A stretch of 64,000 nucleotides of DNA from Candidatus Trichofilum aggregatum (GCA_016716885.1 JADJUV010000029.1:1-64000), one strand, 5' to 3'; shown: positions 36,457 to 46,612, numbered from the stretch's first letter. The notes: generated from the sequence alone by a model not told the origin. Made by a program: numbers and translations.

Positions 36457-39400
36457 ATGGCTTATTTTACTCGGCCAGGCCGCCCCTTGTTCCTGACGCT
36501 TCTTTTTTTGAGCGTCGTTTTTTACCTTATCAACCATACCCCCCCCACCCATACCTCAGCTTTGGCCGAAAATGAATCGCTGGGGCCAACAGACACCGGG
36601 GGTCCCGACACCTTCGGTTACACCTTCCGTGACTCGGCTGAACCCGACGGCCCTGTCTACAGTTGGGTAAATATCAGTACCACTGGAACCAATGCGGGCA
36701 TTGGTAATGAAACCACCCACGGCCCGCTCTCCTTGGGCTTCAACTTTAATTATTACGGCACCGACTACACCGATGTTTGGCTGGGCAGTGAGGGCTGGCT
36801 GACAGTAGGGACGGACGTGCCTGCGGTTGATAACAGTAATGATTGCCAACTCCCCAGTCAAAATGGCAATGAGAACGTCATTGGCGGTATTTGGGACAGC
36901 TTGAATGCCGCAATTACCGCGCCTAATGGGACTGGTTATTATCAAGCGTTTGCGGCGGGAAGCTGTCCTTACAACGGTTATCCGGGGGCCTGTTTTGTAG
37001 CCCAATGGCAAAACACCTACTACGATCAGATCCCTATTCCCCCCTTCGATGACTTAACCTTTGAAATTATCTTGCTGGATAACAATGACATTGTGATACA
37101 GATGCAAGATGTAGGGGCCAAAGCTGGCTCCGGCTCCACCACGGGCATCGAAAATAGTAATGCCACCGATGGACTGGTCTATGCCTGTAATGAGACCAGT
37201 TCGCTCAGCAACAACAGCGCCGTCCAGTTTTATTATCCCGAGTTTGCCACCCGCTTTGATTACTCCTACAAACTTGGCCCGGCCCTGAGCCAACCCAGTG
37301 CCAATCTGTCTTACACCATTGTCATCACCAATGCGGGCAATATGGCTTCTACCAACACAGTGATGACGGATACAATTCCGGCAGGCACAACCTATGTGCC
37401 AGGGAGCGTCGCCTGTGTAGGTGGCACACCCACAACCTGCACCTATGACGCTGGCGAAAACGAAATCCGCTGGGTTGGGGGTGTAGCGGAGGGCGCTCAG
37501 GTGACGGTGACATATGCCGTTAGCCCAGTGGGTGGTTCTTGCGGTGATGTGGTAGCCAATACGGCCGTCATTACCGACCCGGACGCGGACGCGTCGCCTA
37601 TCCTTCTCCCCTACACCACCATCCTGGCCGATCAGTTCACCCTCTACGATTTTGAAGGCAATAATGGCGGATTCACCCCCACCAACGACTGGCAACATGG
37701 CATTCCCAGTTGGCCCGTTGGCCTACATGCCCATAGCGGCAATCGCCTCTGGGCCACCGTCTTGGACGGTTACTACAACAATCTTGGTGCTTCTAGTGAC
37801 CTGACCCAATCGATTAACCTCACCGGATTACCCACCAATGCCAAACTGATGTGGTGGCAATATCTCAAAACCAACAACAACCTGTTTGATGTGGGCCGCG
37901 TGCTCCTAAACGGCAATGAGGTGTACAACTCAGCCGGGGCCGATGAACTGGTCTGGACCCAACACATCGAAAGCCTGACACCGTATGTGGGCAGTAACCT
38001 AAACCTGGAGTTCGACTTCTTCTCCACCCAGTCCATCAACAATGACGGCTGGTATCTGGATGACGTGGGGGTCTACTACTGTGTGCCTCAACCAGTACCT
38101 AACTTCGATTTCTCCACCAAAACGGCGTTGCCGATTGCCGTAACGGGCAAGACGTTAGCGTACACGGTGACGATGGATAATTTCAGCACCGCGGCCGCGC
38201 CCAATACCACCCTGGTTGATCCCATCCCGGCAGGAACCAGCTACGTGCCCGGCAGTGCCACCAATGGGGCCACGTTTAACAGCGGCCTCAACCGGATTGA
38301 ATGGACGGGCACCGTTCCAGCCAATGGGCAGGTGGATGTATCGTTTACGGTGACGGTCGCGGCCGCGGCCGGAACCGTCATCACCAACACGGCTACCATT
38401 GACCAACCCAGCCTCACCCAGCCAGTCCTGGTAGACACCAGCACCACCGTCGTCACCTCACAAGCCAGCGATTACCCCTCTTGTACCACCTTTGAAACCG
38501 GCACTTTGCCCGCTTACATGTACACGGAAACCACCCAGGCCAACGGCAACACCGGGCGGGCCGCTGTAACCAATCTTTACCCCCATGCCAGCGCTTTCGG
38601 TTTTGATCTGGACACCAATGATCCATCCGGCACAGGTGCAGGCACAACCCGGCAGGCTGGCATCATCGTCGCCGACCTCACAGGCGCACCCGATGTAGCC
38701 TTAACCTTCTGGGTGCGGGGTCACGCCGATGAAGACAATCCCGAGGATGGTATCTTCATCAGCGACGATGGTGGACAAACCTATGCCAAAATCTATGACC
38801 CGGCTCCCGATGTCTGGTTCCCGTATGAACTGGTCAACCTGAACCTGACCGATGCGGTAATTGCTGCGGGCATGGATTTCACCAGCACATTCCTGATCAA
38901 GTTCCAGTCTGTAGACAATTTCGCCATTGCCGAACCGCCCTTCACAAGCGACGGCTACTCCTATGATGACATCTGGCTGCAAGCCATTGTAGCCAACGTC
39001 AATGTCACCCCCACCGACCTTAGTACAACCCAGTTAAACAATGTGGTTGTCACCCGCACCGTAACCATAAACAGCACAGGCACGGATACATTAAACTGGA
39101 ACTTCAGCGAAGCCACCGGAACCTGTACGGCTCCCAGTAACATTACCTGGCTGAGTGCCTCACCTGCCAGCGGCTCCACAGCCCCGACTGGCAGTGAGGA
39201 AGTGATCATTAGCTTCGATAGCACGGGTTTACCCTTGGGCAACACCTTCACGGGTAATCTGTGCCTGAACAGCAACGATCCCAATGAACCCACTATCGAG
39301 ATACCGGTGACGATGACGGTAACCTCGCCGCCCACCATTTTTGTCACGCCCAACCCGGTTACGGCCACGGTTTTGCTCAGCCAAACCACCAATGTCACCT

Positions 39401-40440
39401 TAACCATCACGAATCAGGGGTTCACACCCATGAACTGGTATCTGTTGGAAGAGGGTACAAACGCCAATGCCGCTGGCTCCGGGGTGATGGTCTTTGGCCC
39501 AGACGGGAACACGGATCGGCTGATGGTATTCAACACGAGTCTGGCGAACCCCCTGTACCCGTTGGGGCCAATAGGGTCTACCGACTTCGCGGCCGCGGAC
39601 ATCTTGCCCGATGATCCTCTCCACCTATACGCCATTGACAATGCCAATCGCTTCGTCAAACTCAGCCTGGTAGATGCCAGTTCCACCCAAATCGGCACCA
39701 TTCTGCCACCTGCTGGCTTCTTCTGGTCCGGTTTCGCCGCCGATCCCACCAACGGCACGCTTTATGCCAGCGCCACCAACTGCACCACCACCTCCCGGCT
39801 GTTTACCGTTGATGTCATCACTGGTATCGCCAGCGAAATTGGCATCATTAGCAACGGCGCCTGTATTGCCGACATCGCCATTAACACCAACGGTCAGATG
39901 TTTGGCGTTGATGAAAACAGCGATCAGTTCATCAGCATCAACAAAAGCACCGCCAGCGGAACCGGCGTCGGCCCGTTGGGTTACAACGCCGCCAATGGTC
40001 AGGGGCTGGACTTTGACGAAGGCTCCGGAACGCTCTATCTGGCCGCGCTACAGCCTGGGCCTGTCTCACAACTTCGTACCATTAACACAGCCACCGGGGC
40101 CACAACCATCATCGGCAACCTGACCGATGGCAGTAATATAAGTCGCCTGGGTGACATTGCTGTGGTCGCCAATACCAGTTGCTCACCGGGTAACATACCC
40201 TGGGCCACCCTCACCCCCACCAGCGGAACCGTGGGCGCGAATAGTAGCGTCAATGTCAACGTCACCTTGTCGGCTATTGGTTTACCCGTTGGTGTGTATC
40301 AGGGAACCCTCTGCATCTTTAGTGATGACGTGACAATGCCTCAGGTAACGGTCTCCCTCGAGCTAACAGTGGAAGAGGAACCCCCGCCGCCCCCGCCGGA
40401 TGATCTGTACCTCTATCTGCCGCTTATGTTAAATCAATAA
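36457..40440 (+). CDS. Giant exported DUF11-repeat surface protein
   Basis: 1,327 residues. A signal peptide (about 8-30, LFLTLLFLSVVFYL) leads to a beta-sandwich region, two DUF11-type repeats (TDTIPAGTTYVPGSVAC near 310 and VDPIPAGTSYVPGSATN near 588), a jelly-roll-like region between them (about 395-545), BACON/Ig-like repeats (WLSASPASGSTAPTGSEEV), and a beta-propeller-like segment near 1020-1230. The tail is EEEPPPPPPDDLYLYLPLMLNQ-like, with a Pro spacer and a terminal YLPLMLNQ motif. The start at 36457 follows GGGAG by 6 bases. A structural or adhesive extracellular role is likely. Confidence 0.85.
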   Translation: MAYFTRPGRPLFLTLLFLSVVFYLINHTPPTHTSALAENESLGPTDTGGPDTFGYTFRDSAEPDGPVYSWVNISTTGTNAGIGNETTHGPLSLGFNFNYYGTDYTDVWLGSEGWLTVGTDVPAVDNSNDCQLPSQNGNENVIGGIWDSLNAAITAPNGTGYYQAFAAGSCPYNGYPGACFVAQWQNTYYDQIPIPPFDDLTFEIILLDNNDIVIQMQDVGAKAGSGSTTGIENSNATDGLVYACNETSSLSNNSAVQFYYPEFATRFDYSYKLGPALSQPSANLSYTIVITNAGNMASTNTVMTDTIPAGTTYVPGSVACVGGTPTTCTYDAGENEIRWVGGVAEGAQVTVTYAVSPVGGSCGDVVANTAVITDPDADASPILLPYTTILADQFTLYDFEGNNGGFTPTNDWQHGIPSWPVGLHAHSGNRLWATVLDGYYNNLGASSDLTQSINLTGLPTNAKLMWWQYLKTNNNLFDVGRVLLNGNEVYNSAGADELVWTQHIESLTPYVGSNLNLEFDFFSTQSINNDGWYLDDVGVYYCVPQPVPNFDFSTKTALPIAVTGKTLAYTVTMDNFSTAAAPNTTLVDPIPAGTSYVPGSATNGATFNSGLNRIEWTGTVPANGQVDVSFTVTVAAAAGTVITNTATIDQPSLTQPVLVDTSTTVVTSQASDYPSCTTFETGTLPAYMYTETTQANGNTGRAAVTNLYPHASAFGFDLDTNDPSGTGAGTTRQAGIIVADLTGAPDVALTFWVRGHADEDNPEDGIFISDDGGQTYAKIYDPAPDVWFPYELVNLNLTDAVIAAGMDFTSTFLIKFQSVDNFAIAEPPFTSDGYSYDDIWLQAIVANVNVTPTDLSTTQLNNVVVTRTVTINSTGTDTLNWNFSEATGTCTAPSNITWLSASPASGSTAPTGSEEVIISFDSTGLPLGNTFTGNLCLNSNDPNEPTIEIPVTMTVTSPPTIFVTPNPVTATVLLSQTTNVTLTITNQGFTPMNWYLLEEGTNANAAGSGVMVFGPDGNTDRLMVFNTSLANPLYPLGPIGSTDFAAADILPDDPLHLYAIDNANRFVKLSLVDASSTQIGTILPPAGFFWSGFAADPTNGTLYASATNCTTTSRLFTVDVITGIASEIGIISNGACIADIAINTNGQMFGVDENSDQFISINKSTASGTGVGPLGYNAANGQGLDFDEGSGTLYLAALQPGPVSQLRTINTATGATTIIGNLTDGSNISRLGDIAVVANTSCSPGNIPWATLTPTSGTVGANSSVNVNVTLSAIGLPVGVYQGTLCIFSDDVTMPQVTVSLELTVEEEPPPPPPDDLYLYLPLMLNQ

Positions 40441-40477
40441 AACTTAGTGATCGTTCGCAATTAGCTTAGCGGTTTTT

Positions 40478-40510
40478 AGATTGCGGCAGTCTTGAAGACT
40501 GCCGCAATCT
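40478..40510. terminator. Hairpin after DUF11 gene
   Basis: AGATTGCGGCAGTC-ttga-GACTGCCGCAATCT is a perfect stem 38 bases after the stop. There is no T-run, so it may stabilise mRNA or be a repeat. Confidence 0.7.
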
Positions 40511-40591
40511 AGCGCACTTATTCACGAACGATTACTGATGGGCTATGGGCCGTGGCTCCACCGACCGATTAGCCCCGGACTAAGTTAGCAG

Positions 40592-40640
40592 TAAACAAAA
40601 AGCCCTGCCGGGTAAACCAACGGCAGGGCTTTTTGTTTAC
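40592..40640. terminator. Strong rho-independent terminator
   Basis: AAACAAAAAGCCCTGCCG and CGGCAGGGCTTTTTGTTT form an 18-bp stem around a 10-base loop, with A and T tracts on either side. It can work in both directions. Confidence 0.85.
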
Positions 40641-40698
40641 CTGTGTGCCAGGCCAAGGTATGCGTCCCCCAATAACGTCACCTCTTGATTTCCTTCGG

Positions 40699-40830
40699 GT
40701 GTGTTTCCGATGGGTTGCGCAATCAGTGCCTGGCACGGGGCAGACAAACCTGGTCATAAGGCAACTTGCCGCCCCGTGCCAGGCACTACCTGGAAACATC
40801 AATCAAAATAAAACACATCCATTGCCTTTT
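40699..40830. repeat. Palindromic element family 2, copy 1
   Basis: The inner inverted repeat AGTGCCTGGCACGGGGC (40724-40740) and GCCCCGTGCCAGGCACT (40771-40787) encloses a core of about 30 bases beginning AGACAAACCTGG. The outer arms are GTGTGTTTCC and GGAAACA...AAACACATCC. See 52458 and 59475. Confidence 0.82.
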
Positions 40831-40887
40831 CCCGCCAAAGAGTCAAAAAAGTATACGCGGGTACATAACTTCAAATAATCCTGAAGG

Positions 40888-40953
40888 GTTTTGTTCGTAG
40901 TGACCGCTTTAGCGGGCTGATGTTAGCCCGCTAAAGCGGTCACTACAAACAAA
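40888..40953. repeat. Palindromic REP-like element, family 1 (copy B)
   Basis: TTTGTTCGTAGTGACCGCTT, then AGCGGGCT, a six-base loop, then AGCCCGCTAAAGCGGTCACT and ACAAACAAA. The perfect stem is about 27 bp. Confidence 0.88.
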
Positions 40954-40998
40954 TAGCAATTCTCAATTTGGCAGTCCGTGATGGTCGGACGGAAACAA

Positions 40999-41033
40999 AA
41001 AACGTCAGAGGCCGGGGAGACCTCTGACGTTTT
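40999..41033. terminator. Terminator of the vWA protein gene
   Basis: AAAACGTCAGAGG and CCTCTGACGTTTT form a 13-bp stem just past the minus-strand stop at 41061. A and T tracts lie on both sides. Confidence 0.85.
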
Positions 41034-41060
41034 GACGACTTTAGGAGAAGGAATTAGCCG

Positions 41061-43200
41061 CTAATTCAACGGACACCCCAGATTATTGTAGATATCAAGT
41101 TCATCGGCTAAGGCGAGCATGGCGTTGCGGCCGCTTACCAGAGCCGTATTGACATCACTGATAATCTCAGCTTCGCTCAGCGGGTAATCCACATCAGGGC
41201 TGGCCGCATTCAACATGGCGGCAACGGCCGCTTTCAATAAAATGCGAGCGGCTGCCGTTTGCAGAGATCCGCCATTAAACTTGAGTGCCTGTAAGAGCGT
41301 CTTGTTGTCCAGTCCATACGTATCCGGCACATCAAATACACTTTCCAACGTTTGATCTGGTGTGTAATTCACCCAAGAATCAAAATGCTGTTCCTGCTTC
41401 CAATATCCAGGTGTACAACCTTGCGTACCAGGCATCGGTGTCTTGGTTGGTAAAGGTGTCTTCGTTGGCAATGGTGTTTTCGTCGGTAATGGCGTCTTCG
41501 TTGGCAATGGTGTCTTGGTCGGTTCGCCAGTTGGTGTGTTAGTCGGTGTGTTGGTCGGCGTGTTGGTCGGTGTGTTGGTCGGTGTGTTGGTCGGTGTGTT
41601 GGTCGGCGTGTTGGTCGGCGTGTTGGTCGGTGTGTTGGTCGGCGTGTTGGTCGGTGTGTTGGTCGGCGTGTTGGTTGGCGTGTTGGTTGGTGTGTTGGTC
41701 GGCGTGTTGGTCGGTGTGTTGGTCGGTGTGTTGGTCGGTGTGTTGGTCGGTGTGTTGGTTGGTGTGTTGGTTGGTGTGTTGGTCGGCGTGTTGGTCGGTG
41801 TGTTGGTCGGTGTGTTGGTTGGCGTGTTGGTCGGTGTGTTGGTTGGTGTGTTGGTCGGTGTGTTGGTCGGTGTGTTGGTTGGCGTGTTGGTCGGTGTTGG
41901 TCGGTGTGTTGGTTGGCGTGCTGGTTGGTGTATTGGTTGGTGTGTTGGTTATGGTTGGCGTGTTGGTGGGTGTGTTGGTAGGTGTATTCGTTGGCGTATT
42001 AGTTGGTGTAGGTGTTGACGTGAAGATAGGTGTATTGGTGGGAGTTGGTGTGGCCGTCGGGCAGAATGCATCGGTTTGAATGGTAAGATCGGCAGTCACC
42101 ATCGTGCCGTCTTCAGCCCGCACCGTCGATTGAATCAAGTATTCCTGATCCAGGTCTAATTCAGGGAATGTGGCGGTCCAGCCACCTAAGGCGTTCAGAG
42201 TAGCATATTGGAATTGTTCACCATTCAAGCTGACAATAACCCACTCCAGATCAGTCGGCGTTGTGCCTTGTAAGACAGCGCTCAGGTCCGTGGGATCAAT
42301 CACTTCGGTACACGTTCCCCCGGTAATGTCAGCAATCCGTCGAAGGCTGTCGGTGGGAGAGCAACCAGCCGCGCCGTTGCCAATTGAGTATGTATTGACA
42401 ATCGTGCCCGCATCGGCGGCCTGCTGTACGGGTGAACCACCCTCGGTGGTCAAAGTGGCATCACCATCGGAAAGGAAGAAAGCCACGTTGATCTCCCCGA
42501 CTGGCTGTGAAGCAAACGCCGTGTTCATGGAGGTTAAAGCCAGATTGAAGTTTGTGGAGCCGCCAAAGGAGAAGGGGGTAAAGAGGTTGATAAAAGAAGA
42601 ACCAGAAGGCCACCCTGAAGATGTCGAACGGGCCACTTCGGCCACATCAACCAGGCCATTATTGTTTAAGTCAGCCAGCAGGGGGCTAATGAATATTTGT
42701 TGGCCTGCTGTGGGCGCAATATCGGCAATGACGGCAGTCGTGCCGAAGCCAATGATGTTGGCTTCGGCATTGGCTGTGGAAAGGCTTTCGTTCAAGGTAA
42801 TCACACCGCTGATTTCACAGTCGAGAATGTCACCATTGCGAATGTCGCCATTAAAGTTATCGCCTGCATTACCGGGGATACCGTCACCATTACAGTCCAT
42901 GTTGGTAACAAAGGTGGTGCTACCAGAAACGTCCATGATGTAGGAAACATTGGCGCTTTGGTTAAGATCCCCGATGGCGGTTTGTCCGGTCACAACCAGC
43001 GATTGATTGCAGACATTAACCGTTGAACCATCTGTAGGTGATTGAATGAAGATGTTGAGTTCCTGGCCTGTGGTGGTCAACCCAGTAGCTGGGTTATCGG
43101 CAAAGACTATGGATACTGTGATGAGAGATAGGATGACGATGAGGGCAATTCTACCTTTCCATGAGGGTAATAAGGTTTTCAACCCCAGGCGTTTGAACAT
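41061..43200 (-). pseudogene. Exported vWA-domain protein with TPTN tandem-repeat linker, frameshifted in the repeat
   Basis: The N-terminal signal peptide (about 14-35) is followed by a von Willebrand A-type domain with MIDAS motif SYIMDVSGST and FFLSDGDAT. Then comes a Thr/Pro linker of TPTN units and a C-terminal domain with GCTPGYWKQEQHFDSWVNY and LLKAAVAAMLNAASPD. The first frame runs from 43200 into the repeat, changes to a TDQH reading at about 41890 and stops at 41539. The C-terminal domain is open in the other frame down to 41061. A single 10-base repeat unit (41884-41893, two bases short) accounts exactly for the shift. AGGAGG precedes the start. Confidence 0.88.
41532..41965. repeat. 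12-bp tandem repeat GTGTTGGTCGGT (about 35 units)
   Basis: Units vary at two positions (GGTCGG, GGTTGG, GGCGTG) and encode TPTN on the minus strand. One unit at 41884-41893 has only ten bases, changing the frame. It is a coding minisatellite, not a CRISPR array. Confidence 0.95.
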
Positions 43201-43465
43201 GGCTTTCCTCCTAACCGATGGCTTAGATCAAGGATGATGGTATTCGCGGCCGCGATACCCAGTCTAGCATGATTCACTTCTACACCAGGCCAAACAAAGT
43301 GAGACAACAAACGGGCAACTGCAACGGCACTCACTCCGGTTTTTTATGCGGTTAGCAAGGGATTAACCACAATTTATAAACCGGGCACTATATTCATATC
43401 AAATCTAGATTACAATCCTTCTTACGTAAGCCCATAATGTCCATTTTGCTTACAAAGATACAAAA
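43201..43465. other. Short intergenic region upstream of vWA gene
   Basis: It contains one octamer palindrome (43245) and an A+T-rich part near 43380-43450 that may hold the promoter. No gene is seen. Confidence 0.4.
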
Positions 43466-45022
43466 CTAACGCCCCTGATTTCTATACGAGGCAATCAAAT
43501 CCTGTTTCAGTTGCCACAACTTGGGGGTCAGGGAGACGTGGTAAATATGCGGATTCAACAACCGCCGCACACCCACATCCAATCGCGCCAGATCTGCCCG
43601 CCGCTGTTCCCGCATCATCTCCAACGTGGGTAACTCATAGACGAGCTTACCATCCTGCAAAATAGGCACGAGCAAGGGTTCAATCGCCGTCATCTCCGTC
43701 TGGGCCAATGAGCGCGAGATACCCGGCTCGGTGGGATGATGGAGCCACAATGGCGACATCTGGTGGGGGTCTTCGTCATCCAGACTTAGCAAATCGGCTG
43801 TAGCGATACCTCGTTCGTCATACACCCGCCACGCCTGCTTGGAACCAGGGTTGGGTGTTTTCACCGGGTTTTCTGATAATTTGATGGCCGGTTGCCATTG
43901 CCCCTGATCATTTTCTGTCGCCACCAACTTAAAAACCCCATCCAACGCCGCATCACCCGCCGAGGTAATCAAATTAGTGCCCACCCCATAAACCAGCCGC
44001 CGTATCACCTGATCCGCATCCTGGTTATAACGCGGCGCTTCTTCCTGAATCTGGGCCAAAATCTGCAAAATCGTCATCTCATCGAGTTGATTGGACAACA
44101 CAATGCTGGTGTCAGGAAAACCGGCCTTGTTGAGCATTTGGGCCGCCCGCACCGAAAGATAGGCCAGGTCGCCCGAATCAAGCCGAATACCCATCGGCCG
44201 GTGGCCCTTCCGTTGTAGCTCCTCAAATACGGTGATGGCATGGGGCAAACCACTCTCTAGCGTATTGATGGTATCCACCAGCAACAAACAATCATCGGGA
44301 TACACATCGGCATAGGCGCGGAAGGCGTCTATTTCCGTGCCACCCAGGGAGAGGAAAAACTGCACCAGGCTGTGAGCATGGGTTCCTTTGGGCGGATACC
44401 CCAACACATGGGAAATGCCCGCGTTCGAGGTGAAATCGGCCCCACCGATAAGAGCGGCTCGTGCCCCAGCATTGACCCCCCGCTCCTGCCCCCGTCTCAT
44501 GCCAAATTCCATCAGAAGCTGACCCCGCCCCGCCTGGCTGATGCGGGCAGCCCGCGTAGCAATCAGGGTGGGATAGTTAAGCAGGTTCAGAAGGGGTGTT
44601 TCCAAAATTTGGGCCATGGCTATAGGGCCTTGCACGGTGGTTAAAGGCACATTGGGATGAACCACTCGCCCTTCGGGGATGGCCCGTAAGGTGATGCCTG
44701 CCATGTTGCCATGCACACGCAGCCAATCCAGAAAATCCTCATCAAACAGGCGTTGTCCTGTCTGGCCGGTTTGTTGGCGCAAAAAGGTTATCTCCTCATC
44801 ACGGAAATGCGCCTTTTCCATCCAGTCCAATAACCATTCCAGCCCGGCCATAATGCAAAAACCGGCCTTGTGTGAGCCGTAGTCTGGGTAGCTGCGAAAG
44901 AAATGGTCAAATTGGGCAGGTCGCTCGTGCAGACCCAACCGGAAATAAAGATGGGCCATGGTTAGCTGGTACATATCGGTGAACAAGATGCCTTCGGCGA
45001 GGGTCTGATCGGCTGTTTTCAT
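43466..45022 (-). CDS. pncB: Nicotinate phosphoribosyltransferase
   Basis: A 518-residue enzyme of NAD salvage that joins nicotinate and PRPP to nicotinate mononucleotide. Typical segments are LFTDMYQLTMAHLYFRLG, FCIMAGLEWLLDWME, MEFGMRRGQERGVNAGARAA and GIRLDSGDLAYLSVRAAQML, the last two lining the PRPP site. Length is normal for the long bacterial form. It is monocistronic. Unlike its neighbours it has no octamer palindrome in 1.5 kb. Confidence 0.95.
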   Translation of the reverse strand: MKTADQTLAEGILFTDMYQLTMAHLYFRLGLHERPAQFDHFFRSYPDYGSHKAGFCIMAGLEWLLDWMEKAHFRDEEITFLRQQTGQTGQRLFDEDFLDWLRVHGNMAGITLRAIPEGRVVHPNVPLTTVQGPIAMAQILETPLLNLLNYPTLIATRAARISQAGRGQLLMEFGMRRGQERGVNAGARAALIGGADFTSNAGISHVLGYPPKGTHAHSLVQFFLSLGGTEIDAFRAYADVYPDDCLLLVDTINTLESGLPHAITVFEELQRKGHRPMGIRLDSGDLAYLSVRAAQMLNKAGFPDTSIVLSNQLDEMTILQILAQIQEEAPRYNQDADQVIRRLVYGVGTNLITSAGDAALDGVFKLVATENDQGQWQPAIKLSENPVKTPNPGSKQAWRVYDERGIATADLLSLDDEDPHQMSPLWLHHPTEPGISRSLAQTEMTAIEPLLVPILQDGKLVYELPTLEMMREQRRADLARLDVGVRRLLNPHIYHVSLTPKLWQLKQDLIASYRNQGR

Positions 45023-45375
45023 TGTTTATCTCAAAAGGATGATGAACCGCAGAGACGCGGAGTACGCAGAGAAAAGAAATCTGTGTCAATCTGTAAGTGA
45101 ACTAAAAGAAGCCACGAATTACACGAATTAAGACGAATTTTTCTCTGATGACTTGGCGTTCTTGGCGTCTTTGCGTGCGTTATTTCCGTAGACTCATCTG
45201 TGAAATCTGTGGCTAAAAGCTTTGTTCAATCGGTTGCGTCAAAAACGTCACTCTTCCGGGCAATTTTGGCTCTATCGGGTTTAGCGAAGGGAGTGGAGAC
45301 TTTAGTCGGAACGTCTCGACCGGCTAAAGCCTCTACTCCTGATTCACCCCGTCCGATCCGGTGGAACCGTAATTA
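45023..45375. repeat. Intergenic stretch of CGCAGAGACGCGGAG-type repeats
   Basis: It holds CCGCAGAGACGCGGAGTACG, then CCACGAATTACACGAATTAA and TTGGCGTTCTTGGCGTCTTTG, and a GGAGTGGAGACTTTAGTCGG / CGACCGGCTAAAGCCTCTAC-like inverted pair. Related words lie at 1080-1125, 21568-21600, 54590 and 56311. No gene is supported. Confidence 0.65.
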
Positions 45376-46524
45376 TCATTCCCGGCCGATGACATCACGG
45401 GCGATGACGATGCGCTGGATGTGGGAGGAGCCTTCGTAGATTTGTAACCCTTTGATGTCGCGGTAGAACCGTTCGACGGGGTATTCGTTGCTGTAACCGC
45501 GGCCGCCATGCAACAACACCGCTTCAGATGCCGCGCGCGCGGCCGCTTCCGTGGCATATAGTTTCGCCATTGAGGTTTCACGGGTGGTAGGTCGCCCCTG
45601 CTCCTTCAACCAGGCGGCCCGGTACACCAGCAGGCGGGCCGCGTCCAACTCCGCAGCCATATCGGCAATCGTGGCCTGGATCATCTGGAAGTCGCCGATG
45701 CGTTGCCCAAACTGCCGCCGCCAGCGCACAAATTCCACCGACGCATCCAGACACGCCTGCCCAATCCCCACCGCCCCGGCGGCCACCCCCAAGCGGCCAT
45801 GATCCAGGGCACTCATCGCCACCTTAAAACCACCCCCCACCTCACCAAGCAAGTTTTCTTTGGGAATCCGCATCTCTGCAAAGGTGATGTGGGCATGGCT
45901 GGACGAGCGGTGGCCTAACTCCGTGCCGGGCATGGGTTCCCAGGCAAAACCGGGGGTGTTTGTCTCCACGATAAAGGCGCAAATCCCTTTGTGCTTTCGG
46001 CTCCGGTCAATGCTGGCAAATACCAGAGCCACATCGGCAATACCCCCGTTGGTGATCCAGATTTTCTCGCCGTTAAGGACATAATGGTCAGCTTCCTCGC
46101 GCACGGTGCTTTCCATGCTGGCGGCATCGGAACCGGCGTTGGGTTCGGTCAGGCAGTAACAGCCGATGAGTTCACCGGTGGCTAAACGGGGCAGATAACG
46201 CCGTTTTTGGGCTTCCGACCCCCAATCGTTAAGACACAGCGACACTAAACTACCATGCACCGCCAAAAATCCCCGCACCGAGGAGTCGGCCCGGCCCAGC
46301 TCTTCGGAGATAAGGGTGTAGCTGAGGTAATCCAGGCCAGAGCCGCCATATTCGGGGCTGATGGGACCACAGAGGAAACCCAGTTCCCCCATGCGTTTAA
46401 CAAAATGCAAGGGAAACTCGCCGCTTTCGTCGTATTCCCTTGCCAGCGGGGCAACTTCTTCCTGAGCAAATTGCCGGGCGCGTTGTTGGGTGGTTTGTTG
46501 GGTGGGGGTGAGGTCGAAATTCAT
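45376..46524 (-). CDS. Acyl-CoA dehydrogenase
   Basis: A 382-residue FAD enzyme that oxidises an acyl-CoA to the 2-enoyl-CoA. Visible are the N-terminal helical domain, CYCLTEPNAGSDAASM and VLNGEKIWITNGGIADV around FAD, and the C-terminal catalytic Glu loop LQIYEGSSHIQRIVIAR. The start at 46524 (MNFDLTPTQQ) is right for the family; a longer frame would translate a GAGTGGCGAGTGG repeat. It is the last gene of a minus-strand operon with RidA and enoyl-CoA hydratase, next to the divergent monooxygenase fusion, so the substrate may be an aromatic breakdown product. Confidence 0.94.
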   Translation of the reverse strand: MNFDLTPTQQTTQQRARQFAQEEVAPLAREYDESGEFPLHFVKRMGELGFLCGPISPEYGGSGLDYLSYTLISEELGRADSSVRGFLAVHGSLVSLCLNDWGSEAQKRRYLPRLATGELIGCYCLTEPNAGSDAASMESTVREEADHYVLNGEKIWITNGGIADVALVFASIDRSRKHKGICAFIVETNTPGFAWEPMPGTELGHRSSSHAHITFAEMRIPKENLLGEVGGGFKVAMSALDHGRLGVAAGAVGIGQACLDASVEFVRWRRQFGQRIGDFQMIQATIADMAAELDAARLLVYRAAWLKEQGRPTTRETSMAKLYATEAAARAASEAVLLHGGRGYSNEYPVERFYRDIKGLQIYEGSSHIQRIVIARDVIGRE

Positions 46525-46531
46525 AATGTTC

Positions 46532-46612
46532 AGGAGGCGAGTAAGCGAGTGGCGAGTGGCGAGTGGGTGACAAACCCGCAGACTCGCTACTCGCAAACTC
46601 TTCACTCAATAT
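46532..46612. repeat. GAGTGGCGAGTGGCGAGTGGGTG hairpin, second copy
   Basis: The same words as at 3360-3440, facing ACTCGCTACTCGCAAACTC. It sits between the RidA and dehydrogenase genes and overlaps the RidA stop region. Confidence 0.65.

Noticed and set aside
40699..40830. Palindromic element as a simple terminator
   Set aside because: It recurs three times with a conserved core in both orientations and lacks a T-run, so a repeat element is the better reading.
41532..41965. Regular repeats resembling a CRISPR array
   Set aside because: Units are 12 bp with no spacers and encode a TPTN linker in a vWA protein; this is a coding minisatellite.
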